Below, one piece after another: positions 11,461 to 20,906 of a DNA stretch of 64,000 nt. Below the pieces are notes generated by a model. The model had not been told where the DNA came from and ran no database searches. It saw nothing but the letters and a program-made list of their open reading frames with translations. Each line of letters starts with the position of its first letter. Position 1 is the stretch's first letter. The stretch comes from Apiotrichum sp. Y4204 (lineage: Eukaryota > Basidiomycota > Tremellomycetes > Trichosporonales > Trichosporonaceae). The stretch is taken from positions 62,001 through 126,000 of the forward strand of contig JAMYHL010000003.1 of assembly GCA_025531455.1 (NCBI GenBank), read 5' to 3'. Made by a program: the position numbers and the translations under genes.

Positions 11461-11765
11461 CGATGGAAGCGGGTTTCCTGGGCGTGTCCGCGGCGTCAGC
11501 GAAGGGCCGAGCAAGACGAAACAGGAAAATGGAGGCAGAGGAGGGAGTGAGGGACATCGAGCAGCTGGCCTGAGGGGCTGACCCGAGTCAGCGGACTCTG
11601 TGAAACCCCGAATCGACGACATTTGGATACCAATTTGACAGACGATCACGGCGCTGTACTCGGAAGACGGGGCACATTTCCGCAGACGCAGGAGACTCGT
11701 CTCCGTTGCCGCAAACGAGCTCCACGCGTCCCTTCGTCGACGACGTCCCTTTTCGCGTCACCATC
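11461..11765. other. Short intergenic region between divergent tRNA genes
   Basis: 305 bp between the 5' end of tRNA-Pro (minus) and the 5' end of tRNA-Gln (plus). I see no gene. Confidence 0.5.
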
Positions 11766-11856
11766 GGTTCCATCGTATAACGGTTAGTACATAAGATTCT
11801 GATGCCCTTCAACGGCCGTCGTTCTTGTAATCTGGGTTCGATTCCCAGTGGGACCT
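11766..11856 (+). tRNA. tRNA-Gln (CUG anticodon) with an intron of about 19 nt
   Basis: Plus strand: acceptor GGTTCCA/TGGGACC, discriminator T73, D arm GTAT...GTAC, anticodon stem TAAGA/TCTTG, and T arm CTGGG-TTCGATT-CCCAG. The loop reads TT-CTG-A, followed by about 19 intronic nt. The acceptor and discriminator match eukaryotic tRNA-Gln. T runs near 11892-11905 could terminate Pol III. Confidence 0.93.
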
Positions 11857-12073
11857 GAGCGCGTATCTTCCAAGGCACCGCCTTGGCGAGATCGTTTTTG
11901 TTTTTATCGGGGACCGAGGGATCGAGGGTTGGAGGATGGAAGGGGCTCAAGGCAGCGATGAAGTTGGAAGGAGTCCCAAACATTGATCGGGAACGATCGA
12001 GGACTGATGTAAGAAACAATGTCAGAATGTCGCGCCCGAAACGCAATGTACATAAGGTATCCCATAATACAAC

Positions 12074-13291
12074 CTACTCCTCCGCGAGGAGCTTCTCCAG
12101 CTTCGGCTTACCCAAGACCTTCGCCCATCCCAGCGGCGTGGACTCATACTTGCCATCTTCGACCTCCTTGCTCGCGCCCGCGGAGAGGAGAAGGCGCACG
12201 AGCTCCTCGTCGTCCTGCATGACGGCGACGTGCAGCGGCGCGGCGTCGTGTTCGTGATCGAGCTCGTTGATGGCGGAGGAACGCGCACACTGCTCCGCCC
12301 GGTCCTTCCATCCCAGTTCCCAAGCGCTCAGGAGATCCATCTCCCCGCGGTCTGCCAGCGCCCGCGCGGCGACTAAGGAGCGCGTACGTGCCGCGAGTCG
12401 GAGCGGCGTGAGTCCGCACGGGAGTACACCCCCATCAAAGGGGGGAAGGTCGGCTTTGTCTTCCACGATCGCTTCGGCCAGCGCGATCTGCGCCTCGGCC
12501 GGAGTCGGCGCGTGCTCGGGGGTAAACCACCACGTCTGGCCCGTGCCGGCATCCCGAAACCCGCAGGCAAGGTATGCGCGTGCACCGTCGTCCGTCGCGT
12601 TCAGGGTCATTTCCGTCGCGCCCCGCTTGGCCGCGGCGGTGATCGCCGCGCGGGACAGAGCAAGGCCGATGCCTTTCCCGCGATACGCGCTGTTCACGCC
12701 GAGAGACCACATCCCGCTCTCCCGCCCCGAGATGTTGACCGTCACGCTCCCGATGAGCGTTTCCTCGCTGTTGAACGCGCCAAGGACCTCGATCCCGCCG
12801 CCTGGTCCCTCCCCCAACGCGTGTGCGAGCATCTTGCGCCACTGGTCGTCGGCGTACGGGATCTCCGGTTCCATTTTGATGGGGACATTGTCGAGCTCGC
12901 GAATGGTAATTCCTTCGGGAGGCGACCATTCTTCTTTGGGGTTCAAAGCACGGACCATCCAGCGCGACTTCCAACCCCACTGCATCCCCCTCCCGAGGGC
13001 CGCAGCAGCGACCCAGCGCTGCTCCTCCGCGTCCCTCGTCGCGCGGCATCCGATAGACTGGCCCGGTGCGAGCGTAAGTGCGAGATCCAGCAGTTCGCCG
13101 ACCTCGATGCGTGCCGCCGTGGCATCAGCGCCGGAAGGGAGGGGCGGCGCGAAGATGTCGACATGGCACCCGGAGCCTGGGGTGGCAAGCGTCGCGTAGC
13201 GCCCCTCCTTGAACACCGCGCCGGGGATACGTGAGGCGTACGTCCGCGGAAAGGCAATGTGGTTCCGTAGTGCGCGCTCGCCGACGTCCAT
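12074..13291 (-). CDS. GNAT N-acetyltransferase fused to ankyrin repeats
   Basis: Single exon of 405 residues starting at ATG 13291. Residues 1-120 are unassigned. Residues 125-270 form a GNAT domain: SVTVNISGRESGMWSLGVN precedes the acetyl-CoA-binding motif RGKGIGLALSRA, then a typical late strand and helix (MTLNATDDGARAYLACGF). Residues 295-405 hold about three ankyrin-type repeats, including GLTPLRLAARTRSL, APLHVAVMQDDEELVRLLLSAGA and STPLGWAKVLGKPKLEKLL. The substrate is unknown; the ankyrin part probably selects a protein partner. It is the only large intronless gene in the window, which is unusual here and could reflect retroposition or transfer; codon use looks similar to its neighbours. 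A fusion caused by assembly error is unlikely because the reading frame is continuous. Confidence 0.85.
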   Translation of the reverse strand: MDVGERALRNHIAFPRTYASRIPGAVFKEGRYATLATPGSGCHVDIFAPPLPSGADATAARIEVGELLDLALTLAPGQSIGCRATRDAEEQRWVAAAALGRGMQWGWKSRWMVRALNPKEEWSPPEGITIRELDNVPIKMEPEIPYADDQWRKMLAHALGEGPGGGIEVLGAFNSEETLIGSVTVNISGRESGMWSLGVNSAYRGKGIGLALSRAAITAAAKRGATEMTLNATDDGARAYLACGFRDAGTGQTWWFTPEHAPTPAEAQIALAEAIVEDKADLPPFDGGVLPCGLTPLRLAARTRSLVAARALADRGEMDLLSAWELGWKDRAEQCARSSAINELDHEHDAAPLHVAVMQDDEELVRLLLSAGASKEVEDGKYESTPLGWAKVLGKPKLEKLLAEE

Positions 13292-14795
13292 GGCGATGGA
13301 GGTGTTGAGAAGGACTGTTGTTGATGGTGCTCCCTTGGTTTGTTTTGATGTCAGCTAGTGACTACTTGGCCTGGCAGCATGACGCCATTGTGTGGTGACC
13401 GCATGATACATGAGGTGAAAGTAACCCCGAAAGGCCGGCTGGTGGCACTTCTGGGCCCAGTAGTGAGTGCACCGACCTCTTCTTCCACAGCTATGATCTG
13501 CACAGTGGAACTGCAGGATAGGGGTGTAGATGTGTAGAGTGTCCAACTCGAAGAATGGAGCCGCCGGTGTACAATTCGACAAGCGAACGATGACGACCAG
13601 ACGAGGGACTTTCCACCCGGAAAGTGGGTCCTGAACCCGTCTGTGTGGCTTACGTGGACCCTTCACTCCCTCCCCGGCAGGCCCCACTCTTTCTGTCCTG
13701 TGGCTGACATGCATAATTTTATAGTTTGGGCCAATTAAACCCCAAACAACAGACACACCGCTATACGTCATGCTTATTATTCCGCCTCCGGTTGCGCCGG
13801 GCGGTGCTCGCTCGCTGTGTCCCGCTCGGTCCGGGGCTGATTCCGGGCCCGCTTTCATTGACGCGGTGCATTGCCGAGAAATGAGGAGGTCAAATTATAT
13901 CCCTGGATACTGCGCCGGGTGGACTTTTGCCTGCTGGGGCTGGGCTTGGGTACCCGGGGCATAACCCCCGAGAGGTTTGCTTGGGGAAGGGAAAAGTCCT
14001 GGGTCAACGTCTCAGATTAGACCATGTTGCTTGTCCGCGACTGCCGCGCGAGGTGGCAGTCTGTAAGCTGCAGTATATGCCGTCTTGCACCGTTAACCCC
14101 GGAGAAGTTACTCGAGGCTCTTCGAAGAATTACCTCTCTGCTGGCGCGTGTAGGAGTACACTAATATACCCAGCGCAGCGCCCAAAGGAAAACAATGCAC
14201 CGCAAGCGCGGCCCAAAATGTCGGGGCCGTGGCGAATCTGTATAAGAAGTGTGGGAAAGGATATGCCAGTGGACAGCCAGCGCAGAGCAATCCCAGCTGC
14301 CAAAGGAGACGCGTACGTTGGCGACCTCGTGTGGCGCGTATTTGAAAAAACATCATGGCCTGCTGTTGGTGAAAACAGTCCAAGAGCAGTCTGAAATTAA
14401 AATTAAAAGAGACGTCGAGAAGTCAGACTATGTGGGAGGGCAAGGGATTCTTCATCAGTATCTCGCCCATCACCCGTGATAAAGTTCCACATCCCGGCGG
14501 TATAGTTTCCGTTCGCCCTCATTGCGATACATGCAAGATATCTGTTCTCCGTAATGTTCATTAACTCATCACCAGAACAATATCGTCGGGACTGTAGCTC
14601 ATGCCCGTCCACGCCTGGAACATTGAAATACTGCCGTAAGGTAGTTCCGATCGTCGCTGACCCAGCTGCACCAGTGATGTACACCAACACCAACACGTCC
14701 AGGTAGCAAACCACCTGACCACCCACTTCACGCATCGAGGCGGAGACACGACACATTCCCCGCCAGCCAGGCACGCCCGCATTACGTACGCAGAC
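13292..14795. other. Intergenic region without a supported gene
   Basis: About 1.5 kb between the GNAT-ankyrin start and tRNA-Ala(AGC). Open frames are short, have mixed codon use and show no domain. It holds the promoter of the GNAT-ankyrin gene. Confidence 0.5.
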
Positions 14796-14887
14796 GGGCG
14801 TGTAGCTCAGTTGGTAGAGCGTGTCATTAGCAAGAACAAGAACATCTTATCTTGACAAGGTCTTTGGTTCGATTCCTAACTCGTCCA
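14796..14887 (+). tRNA. tRNA-Ala (AGC anticodon) with an intron
   Basis: Plus strand: acceptor GGGCGTG/CTCGTCC includes the G3-U70 wobble pair, the main alanine identity element. The discriminator is A73. The anticodon stem is TGTCA/TGACA with loop TT-AGC-A, followed by about 19 intronic nt. The T arm is TTTGG-TTCGATT-CCTAA. The T6-T67 mismatch is also present in budding yeast tRNA-Ala. Confidence 0.93.
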
Positions 14888-15254
14888 GTCTACAGCCAGC
14901 GATGGCTGCTAGCTTTTTCGAAGTCGAATGGAAAGGAGAGGCCGAAGAGGAGACCGAGGGCCGAGGGCGGATGTCACGAACGCGAGCTAGCCCGAAGAGT
15001 TCGCGGGCTAGGTTGATGGGCAGGGGACTGTAAGCATGATGGAGGCGGACGCGAGATGGGCTGCGATGGGGGACCATAAGCGGGGGATTCGATGCTCTCA
15101 ATGCTCGGTGACTCGGGGGTGAAATTGATGAAACTCAGTGAGTCTGTCCTTCATGAAACGTCAGTGCTCCACATCGACGTCAGTCTCGATATCCCAATGT
15201 AAATGCATAACAACCACAACACGCCGTCTGCGCTGACATCACACAACGCTTCCA
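14888..15254. other. Intergenic region between tRNA-Ala and GET4
   Basis: About 370 bp holding the 3' flank of GET4. I see no other gene. Confidence 0.5.
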
Positions 15255-16540
15255 TCAGCGGGCACCAAGGGCCGGCATGCCGCCGCCTCCGCCGCCAAAG
15301 AGAGATCCCATGAGGTTCTGGAGGAGGTCGTTTCCGCCACGCTGGGGGATGAGGAAGACGGCAGCCGAGATGTGGTCGAGCGCGTCCGCGACCTCCTTGG
15401 TGGCCAGCACGCCGTCGGAACCAGCAAGGCGGCGGTAACGCGCAAGGAGCATCTGCCAGTCGCGAGCAACCCCACCGTCAGTGCCGCGTGCCTGGACAGC
15501 CGAGGTTCCCGGCGAAGGGGCGCGCTGGACCGTAGCGAGGGCGAGCTGCAGGAAGTTGAGCGTCGGGTCCGTCGTGAGCTGGATGTCGGCGTCATCGGGC
15601 TTCGGACCGGGCGTTGCGCCGAGGAATATAGAGGAAGACGGGGCGGATGGAGTTTGAAGGAGGGAGAGGAAGCGGACGAGGAAGGCATGCGCGGCGAGGA
15701 TGTTCGGCGGCGATTGGGACAGGAAGCTGAGAGTTAGGGCGCCTGGTGCTTGCGCAACTCACGGAAGAACACCACGCGCAGCGTACGGCCCGGGAGGGTT
15801 GGTTCCCTTTCCATTCCACTCGAAGAGCATGTCGGCGAGGAGGGTCGCCGAGTCCCGCTTGCCCGAGGCAAGGAGGTGCTGCTCCGCCGGAAGGAAGAGT
15901 CCGTCTGTGTGTCAGTGATCTGTGAGTGGGAAGGGGTAGATCGCCACACAGGTCGCCAGCACGTACCCCTGTAGTAAAGCTCGCCGAGATACTGGTGAAG
16001 ATTAGGGTCGCCGGTGGGGCACCCTCCACGCGTCGACCACTTGACCGCGGCGTCGGCCACTTTCTTGCGCCACGCGCCGCTCGGAGGAGTGAGGCCGAGG
16101 AGCTGGGTGACCGATGCTGGAGGTTAATCAGAGCCCAACAAGATGAAAATAATCAGACTTCTGAGCTAGCAGAGGGTGTTCTGCACTGCTCTGACTGCGG
16201 GGCGTTCACCAGAGCGCCCGTCGCTGTCATGTGCAAGCCATCCCATACACTCACCCCTCGACTTGTCGTCAACGGGCACGTCCGTCTCGTCCATGATCTC
16301 GACCATGCGCGCGCCGAGCTCGGCCCCCGACGCCGCCTCGCCAATCTTGAGCATCTCGCGCGCAACGGCAAAGAGGATCTCGATAGCGAGCGGCCCGTTG
16401 CCCGCGTGCACGAGGCGCGCGGTCGTCGTCAGCGCCTTTTGGTGTGCGCTGTACGCGTTTGGCGTGGTCTCCTGCAGCAGCGCGAGGATCGGGGGGAGGA
16501 GCGTCTCCAGCGTCTGCTTGCGTGCTTGGCGGGGCGGCAT
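15255..16540 (-). CDS. GET4: Golgi-to-ER traffic protein 4 homolog (GET pathway)
   Basis: Four exons on the minus strand: 16255-16540, 15967-16116, 15763-15904 and 15255-15726, giving 349 residues with every junction in phase. It matches the Get4 (DUF410) family. The N-terminal helices include AHQKALTTTARLV and the block ending in DETDVPVDDKS. These are followed by WRKKVADAAVKWS, then PTGDPNLHQYLGELYYR and LFLPAEQHLLASGK, then the helix AAHAFLVRFL. Get4 bridges Get5 and Get3 to hand tail-anchored proteins to the ER membrane insertion pathway in the cytosol. The C-terminus ends in a Gly-rich tail (SLFGGGGGGMPALGAR), as in other fungal Get4 proteins. Two E-box motifs lie about 150-185 bp upstream of the ATG. 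Confidence 0.94.
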
Positions 16541-16690
16541 CGTGAGTGTATAAGTGGGTTGGAGGAAGTAGGAGTCTCGATGTGAACCGATGATGATCTC
16601 GATGAACGTTGTTGGCTGTGCCTGCTTGCTGCTGGACAGGCTGTGACGAGACCGTGCGGAGAACCGCGTCGATGACAATAGGATACCAAA

Positions 16691-16724
16691 GATCACGTGA
16701 TCTTCCCCACGATCAGATCACGTG
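16691..16724. promoter_or_regulatory. Paired CACGTG sites, one in a 12-bp palindrome, upstream of GET4
   Basis: GATCACGTGATC at 16691-16702 is a perfect palindrome. A second ATCACGTGG lies at 16717-16725, about 25 bp away. These sites sit in the 544-bp gap between the GET4 start (16540) and the RPS11 stop (17085), so GET4 is the likely target. CACGTG is bound by Cbf1/USF-type bHLH factors in fungi. The rest of the gap (16541-17084) has no supported gene. Confidence 0.5.
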
Positions 16725-17084
16725 GTGAAGCTGAAAAGTTGATTCCGCCATTCTTGTTCACAGTTCCAGCCAAACGGTCAGGATCATCAATGAGGATCTA
16801 CAAGATGGGTCGTCCGAGTTGCCCGAGTGACCCAGAGATGCAGAGAATCTACAGCCACAGCAGACGCGTCCAGCATCCCGCTCCATGCAACAGTCTCGCC
16901 AGCAGCCATGCAAGCCCCGACGTTGCGTGCACATGGTCAGCCTCCAGCGCTGCCTCCGATGTATCCCGTTGCAAAGCTCTCCCTTCTCAGTCGCCTTCAT
17001 GGCCCCCCCGTACACCAGTTGCTATTGTCGAAATGCGCCATGCATCAAATCCTACACTCCCCACAAGTCCTAGCATATCCTAGC

Positions 17085-18160
17085 TTAGAACTTGTTGAAG
17101 CCCTTGGCGGCCTTGTTCTTCGAGACACGGAGAACGTTGAAGCGGACAGTCTTCGAGAGGGGGCGGCACTGTCCAACGGTAACCTGGTCACCGTTCTCGA
17201 CACGGAAAGCGGGCGAAAGGTGGGCGGCAAGGTTGTTGTGGCGCTTCTCGTAACGGCGGTACTTGGGAATGCTGTGGGGGTTAGAAGCGAGTCCTCAAGT
17301 CGGTTGCTCTATTGACTCACAAGTGGAGGTAGTCACGACGGATGATGATGGTGTTGGTCATCTTGGTCGAGTGGACGACACCGGAGAGGATGCGGCCACG
17401 GATGGAGACATCGCCGGTGAAGGGGCACTTCTTGTCGATGTAGGTGCCGTTGATGGCCTCTGTGGGGTGGTTAGACGCGAACTTGAGAGTGATTTGAAGC
17501 AGGCTGCTGGGGAGGGCCTGGGCGAGCACGTAGATAATGCATGTCCGAGATGATCGCATCTCGTCTCCGTGCGCGTGTCCAGCCCTGCTCCCCACGCCGG
17601 GCCATCGCAACGCATCTTGTCATGCTAAGGCATCGCCCGTGATCCTGTGCTCCTCGATGTCCGGTGGTCACTCACCAGTGGGGGTCTTGAAGCCGAGGCC
17701 GACGTCCTTGTACCAGCGCTTGGTCTTGGTGGCAATCTTCTTGCCGCCTGTTGTTGAAGCGTAGGCAATCGGGGATCAAGAGAACAGCATGGGGCCATAG
17801 AGAATGCGAGTCGCGAGATGGTCGTCGACGAGATTTGCGCACAAGACGTCCAAATCCACCAGAGTCGCCAGATCCAAGATTCCACCAGATCCACCATCGA
17901 CAGAAACGCGAGAATAACGCCAGGAAAACGACATCGAGCGCGCGCGGAACATCAAGAGCGTCGATACGCGGGAAGACGAGATCGGAAGAAGAGCACAAAT
18001 CGTTACGGGTTCGAAGGAATCGCTATGTCAGCTCCCAGACTCTCTTTCACGGCCGTTCTTTCTCTCCCCGTCGTCGCCGGCTCCGCTTTCTCGTGTACGC
18101 ACCCTTCGCCTTGGCGTTCTGGAAGAGGTGCTGCTTGTGGAAGTAACGGGAGTCCTCCAT
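17085..18160 (-). CDS. RPS11: 40S ribosomal protein S11 (uS17)
   Basis: Four exons on the minus strand: 18103-18160, 17676-17747, 17321-17459 and 17085-17271, giving 151 residues. The assembled protein starts [14 protein letters not shown], continues with [54 protein letters not shown] and [13 protein letters not shown], and ends KGFNKF. These are the hallmark segments of eukaryotic uS17 in the 40S subunit. Exon phases agree at all junctions. Intron 1 (355 nt) and intron 2 (216 nt) are long compared with most introns of this window, as also seen in RPL7 and RPP1. The gene is head to head with the DUF1308 gene across 517 bp. Confidence 0.96.
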
Positions 18161-18677
18161 GATGGGCGTCGTCGACGGTTTTTTTTTGGTTGAGGGTTGA
18201 GGAAGAGGCGTAGACCAAGGGGGTAGCAGCAACGAACAGGTCCGAGGGAGCGACGACGGCGAGGCCAGCGAGCAGCGGTGTGTGGGTGTGTGGGGTGCAC
18301 GCTGGCTGGCTGGACAGAGTTGGCTGGCTGGCTCTCGGGTAACTGGGGGGAACATTTGTGAAAAATTCCTCACTCCCTCTTTCCTGGCAGGACCACCCAG
18401 CAACGGCAGTTTGAATGTTGACCGTCGAGATATCCCCGATTTCGCTCACCTGTAACGCCGATGTGGCAAAGTTTATCTTTGCCACGTAGCTTCCGCGCTA
18501 ACCCCACGTGTGCCTCCCTCCCTGACATCAGCGATTCGGAGCCCCACACTACCCACGATTCGGATTGCGCGTTCAGCACACGACACGGACACGACTTGCT
18601 GGATCACTGGACCAACAACCCTATCCGATCAACATCTTCTCCCACTTCCTTCACTCCATATTGACACACAAACCCAA
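18161..18677. promoter_or_regulatory. Divergent promoter of RPS11 and the DUF1308 gene, with CACGTG
   Basis: 517 bp between the two ATGs. CACGTG lies at 18505-18510 in the context CCCCACGTGTG. The stretch next to RPS11 is rich in short direct repeats (GCTGGCTGGCTGG-like, 18301-18335). No TATA box is evident. Confidence 0.5.
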
Positions 18678-20509
18678 ATGACAGCGACGACGGCCGGTAC
18701 GCCCGCCGCCGCCGCCAAGTCCGCGTGCCACGCGCTGCGCGACGAGATCGAGGCGTACCTTGCTTCCCCGCCACGGCGCGACCGCTTCGTCTCCCCAGTT
18801 ATCGACTGGCACCACCCAGACGAGTACTCGCAGCAGGGCGTGCAGGGCCTGAGCAAGTTCCTGACGCAGGTCGTCAAGGAGTGCCATATTCTTGATGAGG
18901 TGGGTTATAGTCCTTAGTACGAACTAACCCTCAGCTCGCGGCGTCGGCGCGGTCGAGCGACCACGAGTTCTCGTCCAACTTTATCGCGCTGCAGGGTGTC
19001 TGGGAAGCGTTCCGGCGCGCGACGCCGCCGCTCGTCGGGATCTGGCAGGTCATGGACAGGCGGCCTGGTCCTGGCGGTGGGAGCGGCGCGGGAGGGACCA
19101 AGGTGGATGTTGTGGCGCGTGGCGGCGACGAGTGGATCAAAGTGAATACGTGAGTGGCGAAATGGGATAATCCGCTGTATGGAATAATTATAGCTGGGCT
19201 TCAACTGACACACAGGATCAAGGAGTCCCGTCTGTTGATAGAGTTCCGCGAACACGACTCGTACATCAATTCGGACTACGACTCAGATACGGACACGGAG
19301 GAGAGCCCCGCTGTTGGGATGACGAACTCTCTGTTGGCGCAAGCGCGGGCGCTCGTCGACGCGGCAGCAGTGCACCCGCGGCTTTCTGGACTACCCGTCC
19401 CTCGAGTCAAGTACGTGCTTACTCGTCTGGAGCCGACAGGGCACTCGGATCCCCGCGTCGGCGAGACCCTCGACGCGATGCGCGCCATGGGGATCGAAAT
19501 CGAGTTCGCCTCCACCTCCACCTCTACACCTGATACAACCCCAGATATTCCCCTTTCTCCACCAGTACCTGCGGAAGATATCGTCCTGGACCTCTCCGTC
19601 CTTATTGCGCTATGCTGCGATTCGACCCATTACCCTCTTCCGAAAGACGACGACGAGCTGGAGGCGCGCTTCCGCGCCCGCGAACCCGACGGGTCTCTCG
19701 CCCAGCTTCGCGGCGCGGCCCGCGACCTGCGCGACCAACTGCGGTGCGAGATTCAGCGCCCGCTGATCGCCGAGCTCCTCGACCGCCTACAAGACACACC
19801 GCGTCTCTGGGTGACTCGCGAAGTGCGCGAGCGGCTCCCGTCCCTCGTAGACGTCATCGGCGGGGAGGCGGAGCGTGCCCGCGCGCGCGCCCTCTTTGAC
19901 GGCGGGAACTTCTGGCACGAGAGCAGGTGGGAGGGCAAGACGGGATGCCTGACGGACATCAAGGTCCGTATTCTCGAGGACGACCCGGACGCGCCGTCGA
20001 TACGCGATGGCGAAGCGACGCCATTCGACTCGCTCCTCGCGCACGTGTGCCAGAGTATGCTGGACACGATTGCCGAGTCGCCCCCCACGCCTCCCGAGCC
20101 TGCGATCCGCCCGCGGAAGAAGGACCAGGCGCCAAAGCCCAAGCTGCCACCAGAGACAAAGACCAAGAAGGGCAAGGCGTCGAATTCGCCCCGCCGTCCC
20201 GGGACAGTCTTCCCGCCGCCCGGACGCCTCCCCTCGGGGCACACGCTGCGTACCCTCCTTGACGGGATCGGGCGGCACGCGACGGTGCTCACGAACAACC
20301 GCGGCGCGGTGCTCAAGGTCCTCCGCGAGGCGGGCGTCGCGGACGGTATCCCCGCTGGTGGGGGCGAGGAGGCGCGTATCTGGGTGGTCAATCCGTCTAG
20401 CTTGGCCGAGTGGCGGCGGCTCGAGGTGCTCGAGAGTAATGCGAGGTTGGCGCAGGAGCTGGAGGAACGGGACGGACAGGTTAATGGAAGTGCATTAGGA
20501 GGACTTTGA
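18678..20509 (+). CDS. DUF1308 family protein (C7orf25 homolog)
   Basis: Three exons: 18678-18899, 18935-19149 and 19216-20509, giving 576 residues. The N-terminal part holds helices (ALRDEIEAYL, LSKFLTQVVKECHILDE). The middle has VDVVARGGDEWIKVNTIKESRLL, a segment typical of DUF1308/UPF0415 proteins such as human C7orf25. LDLSVLIALCCDSTH marks the start of the C-terminal PIN-like region. A low-complexity Pro/Lys insert (about residues 435-495) interrupts it. The cellular function of the family is not established, and the PIN-like fold suggests nuclease ancestry. Only the 35-nt (18900-18934) and 66-nt (19150-19215) introns break the frame. It shares a promoter with RPS11. Confidence 0.85.
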
Positions 20510-20591
20510 ACATGAATGTTGTTGTAACCTTGTGCTGTGCTGTATCTGCATCGACATGAAGGACACCGAATGCTGAATTTCCCGTGGTGCT

Positions 20592-20712
20592 CGTGGCTAA
20601 GTGGTCATCAGGTCTACCCTTTGGAAGGACGCTGCTCACCGCCGCCGGAAAGCTTGGAGTCCACTTATGGGGCTCATCGACTTGAAGGGACCTGCGTTCG
20701 AGTCCCGGACAT
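20592..20712 (+). pseudogene. Possible degenerate tRNA gene (A box and B box only)
   Basis: TGGCTAAGTGG matches the Pol III A-box consensus, and CGTTCGAGTCC, about 100 bp downstream, nearly matches the B box. The flanks do not form a 7-bp acceptor stem, the T stem has a mismatch and no D stem forms, so a working tRNA is not supported. The surrounding 20510-20906 region between the DUF1308 and RQC1 stops holds nothing else. Confidence 0.25.
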
Positions 20713-20906
20713 TTGCAGGCTGCTGTCAAGCACACCACAGTCGTACCAGACGAGGCTAGTCGACGGTTAAAAAAGAAAAATTAACTTTTTGAAATTGTAG
20801 AAAGCCATCAGCGCCAGATCAATACAGCCTGTCACACGAGAAATATACAGCATATGCATCATGGCAGGTCTCGTAATACATGCAATGACCACCTAGATCC
20901 TCCAGT

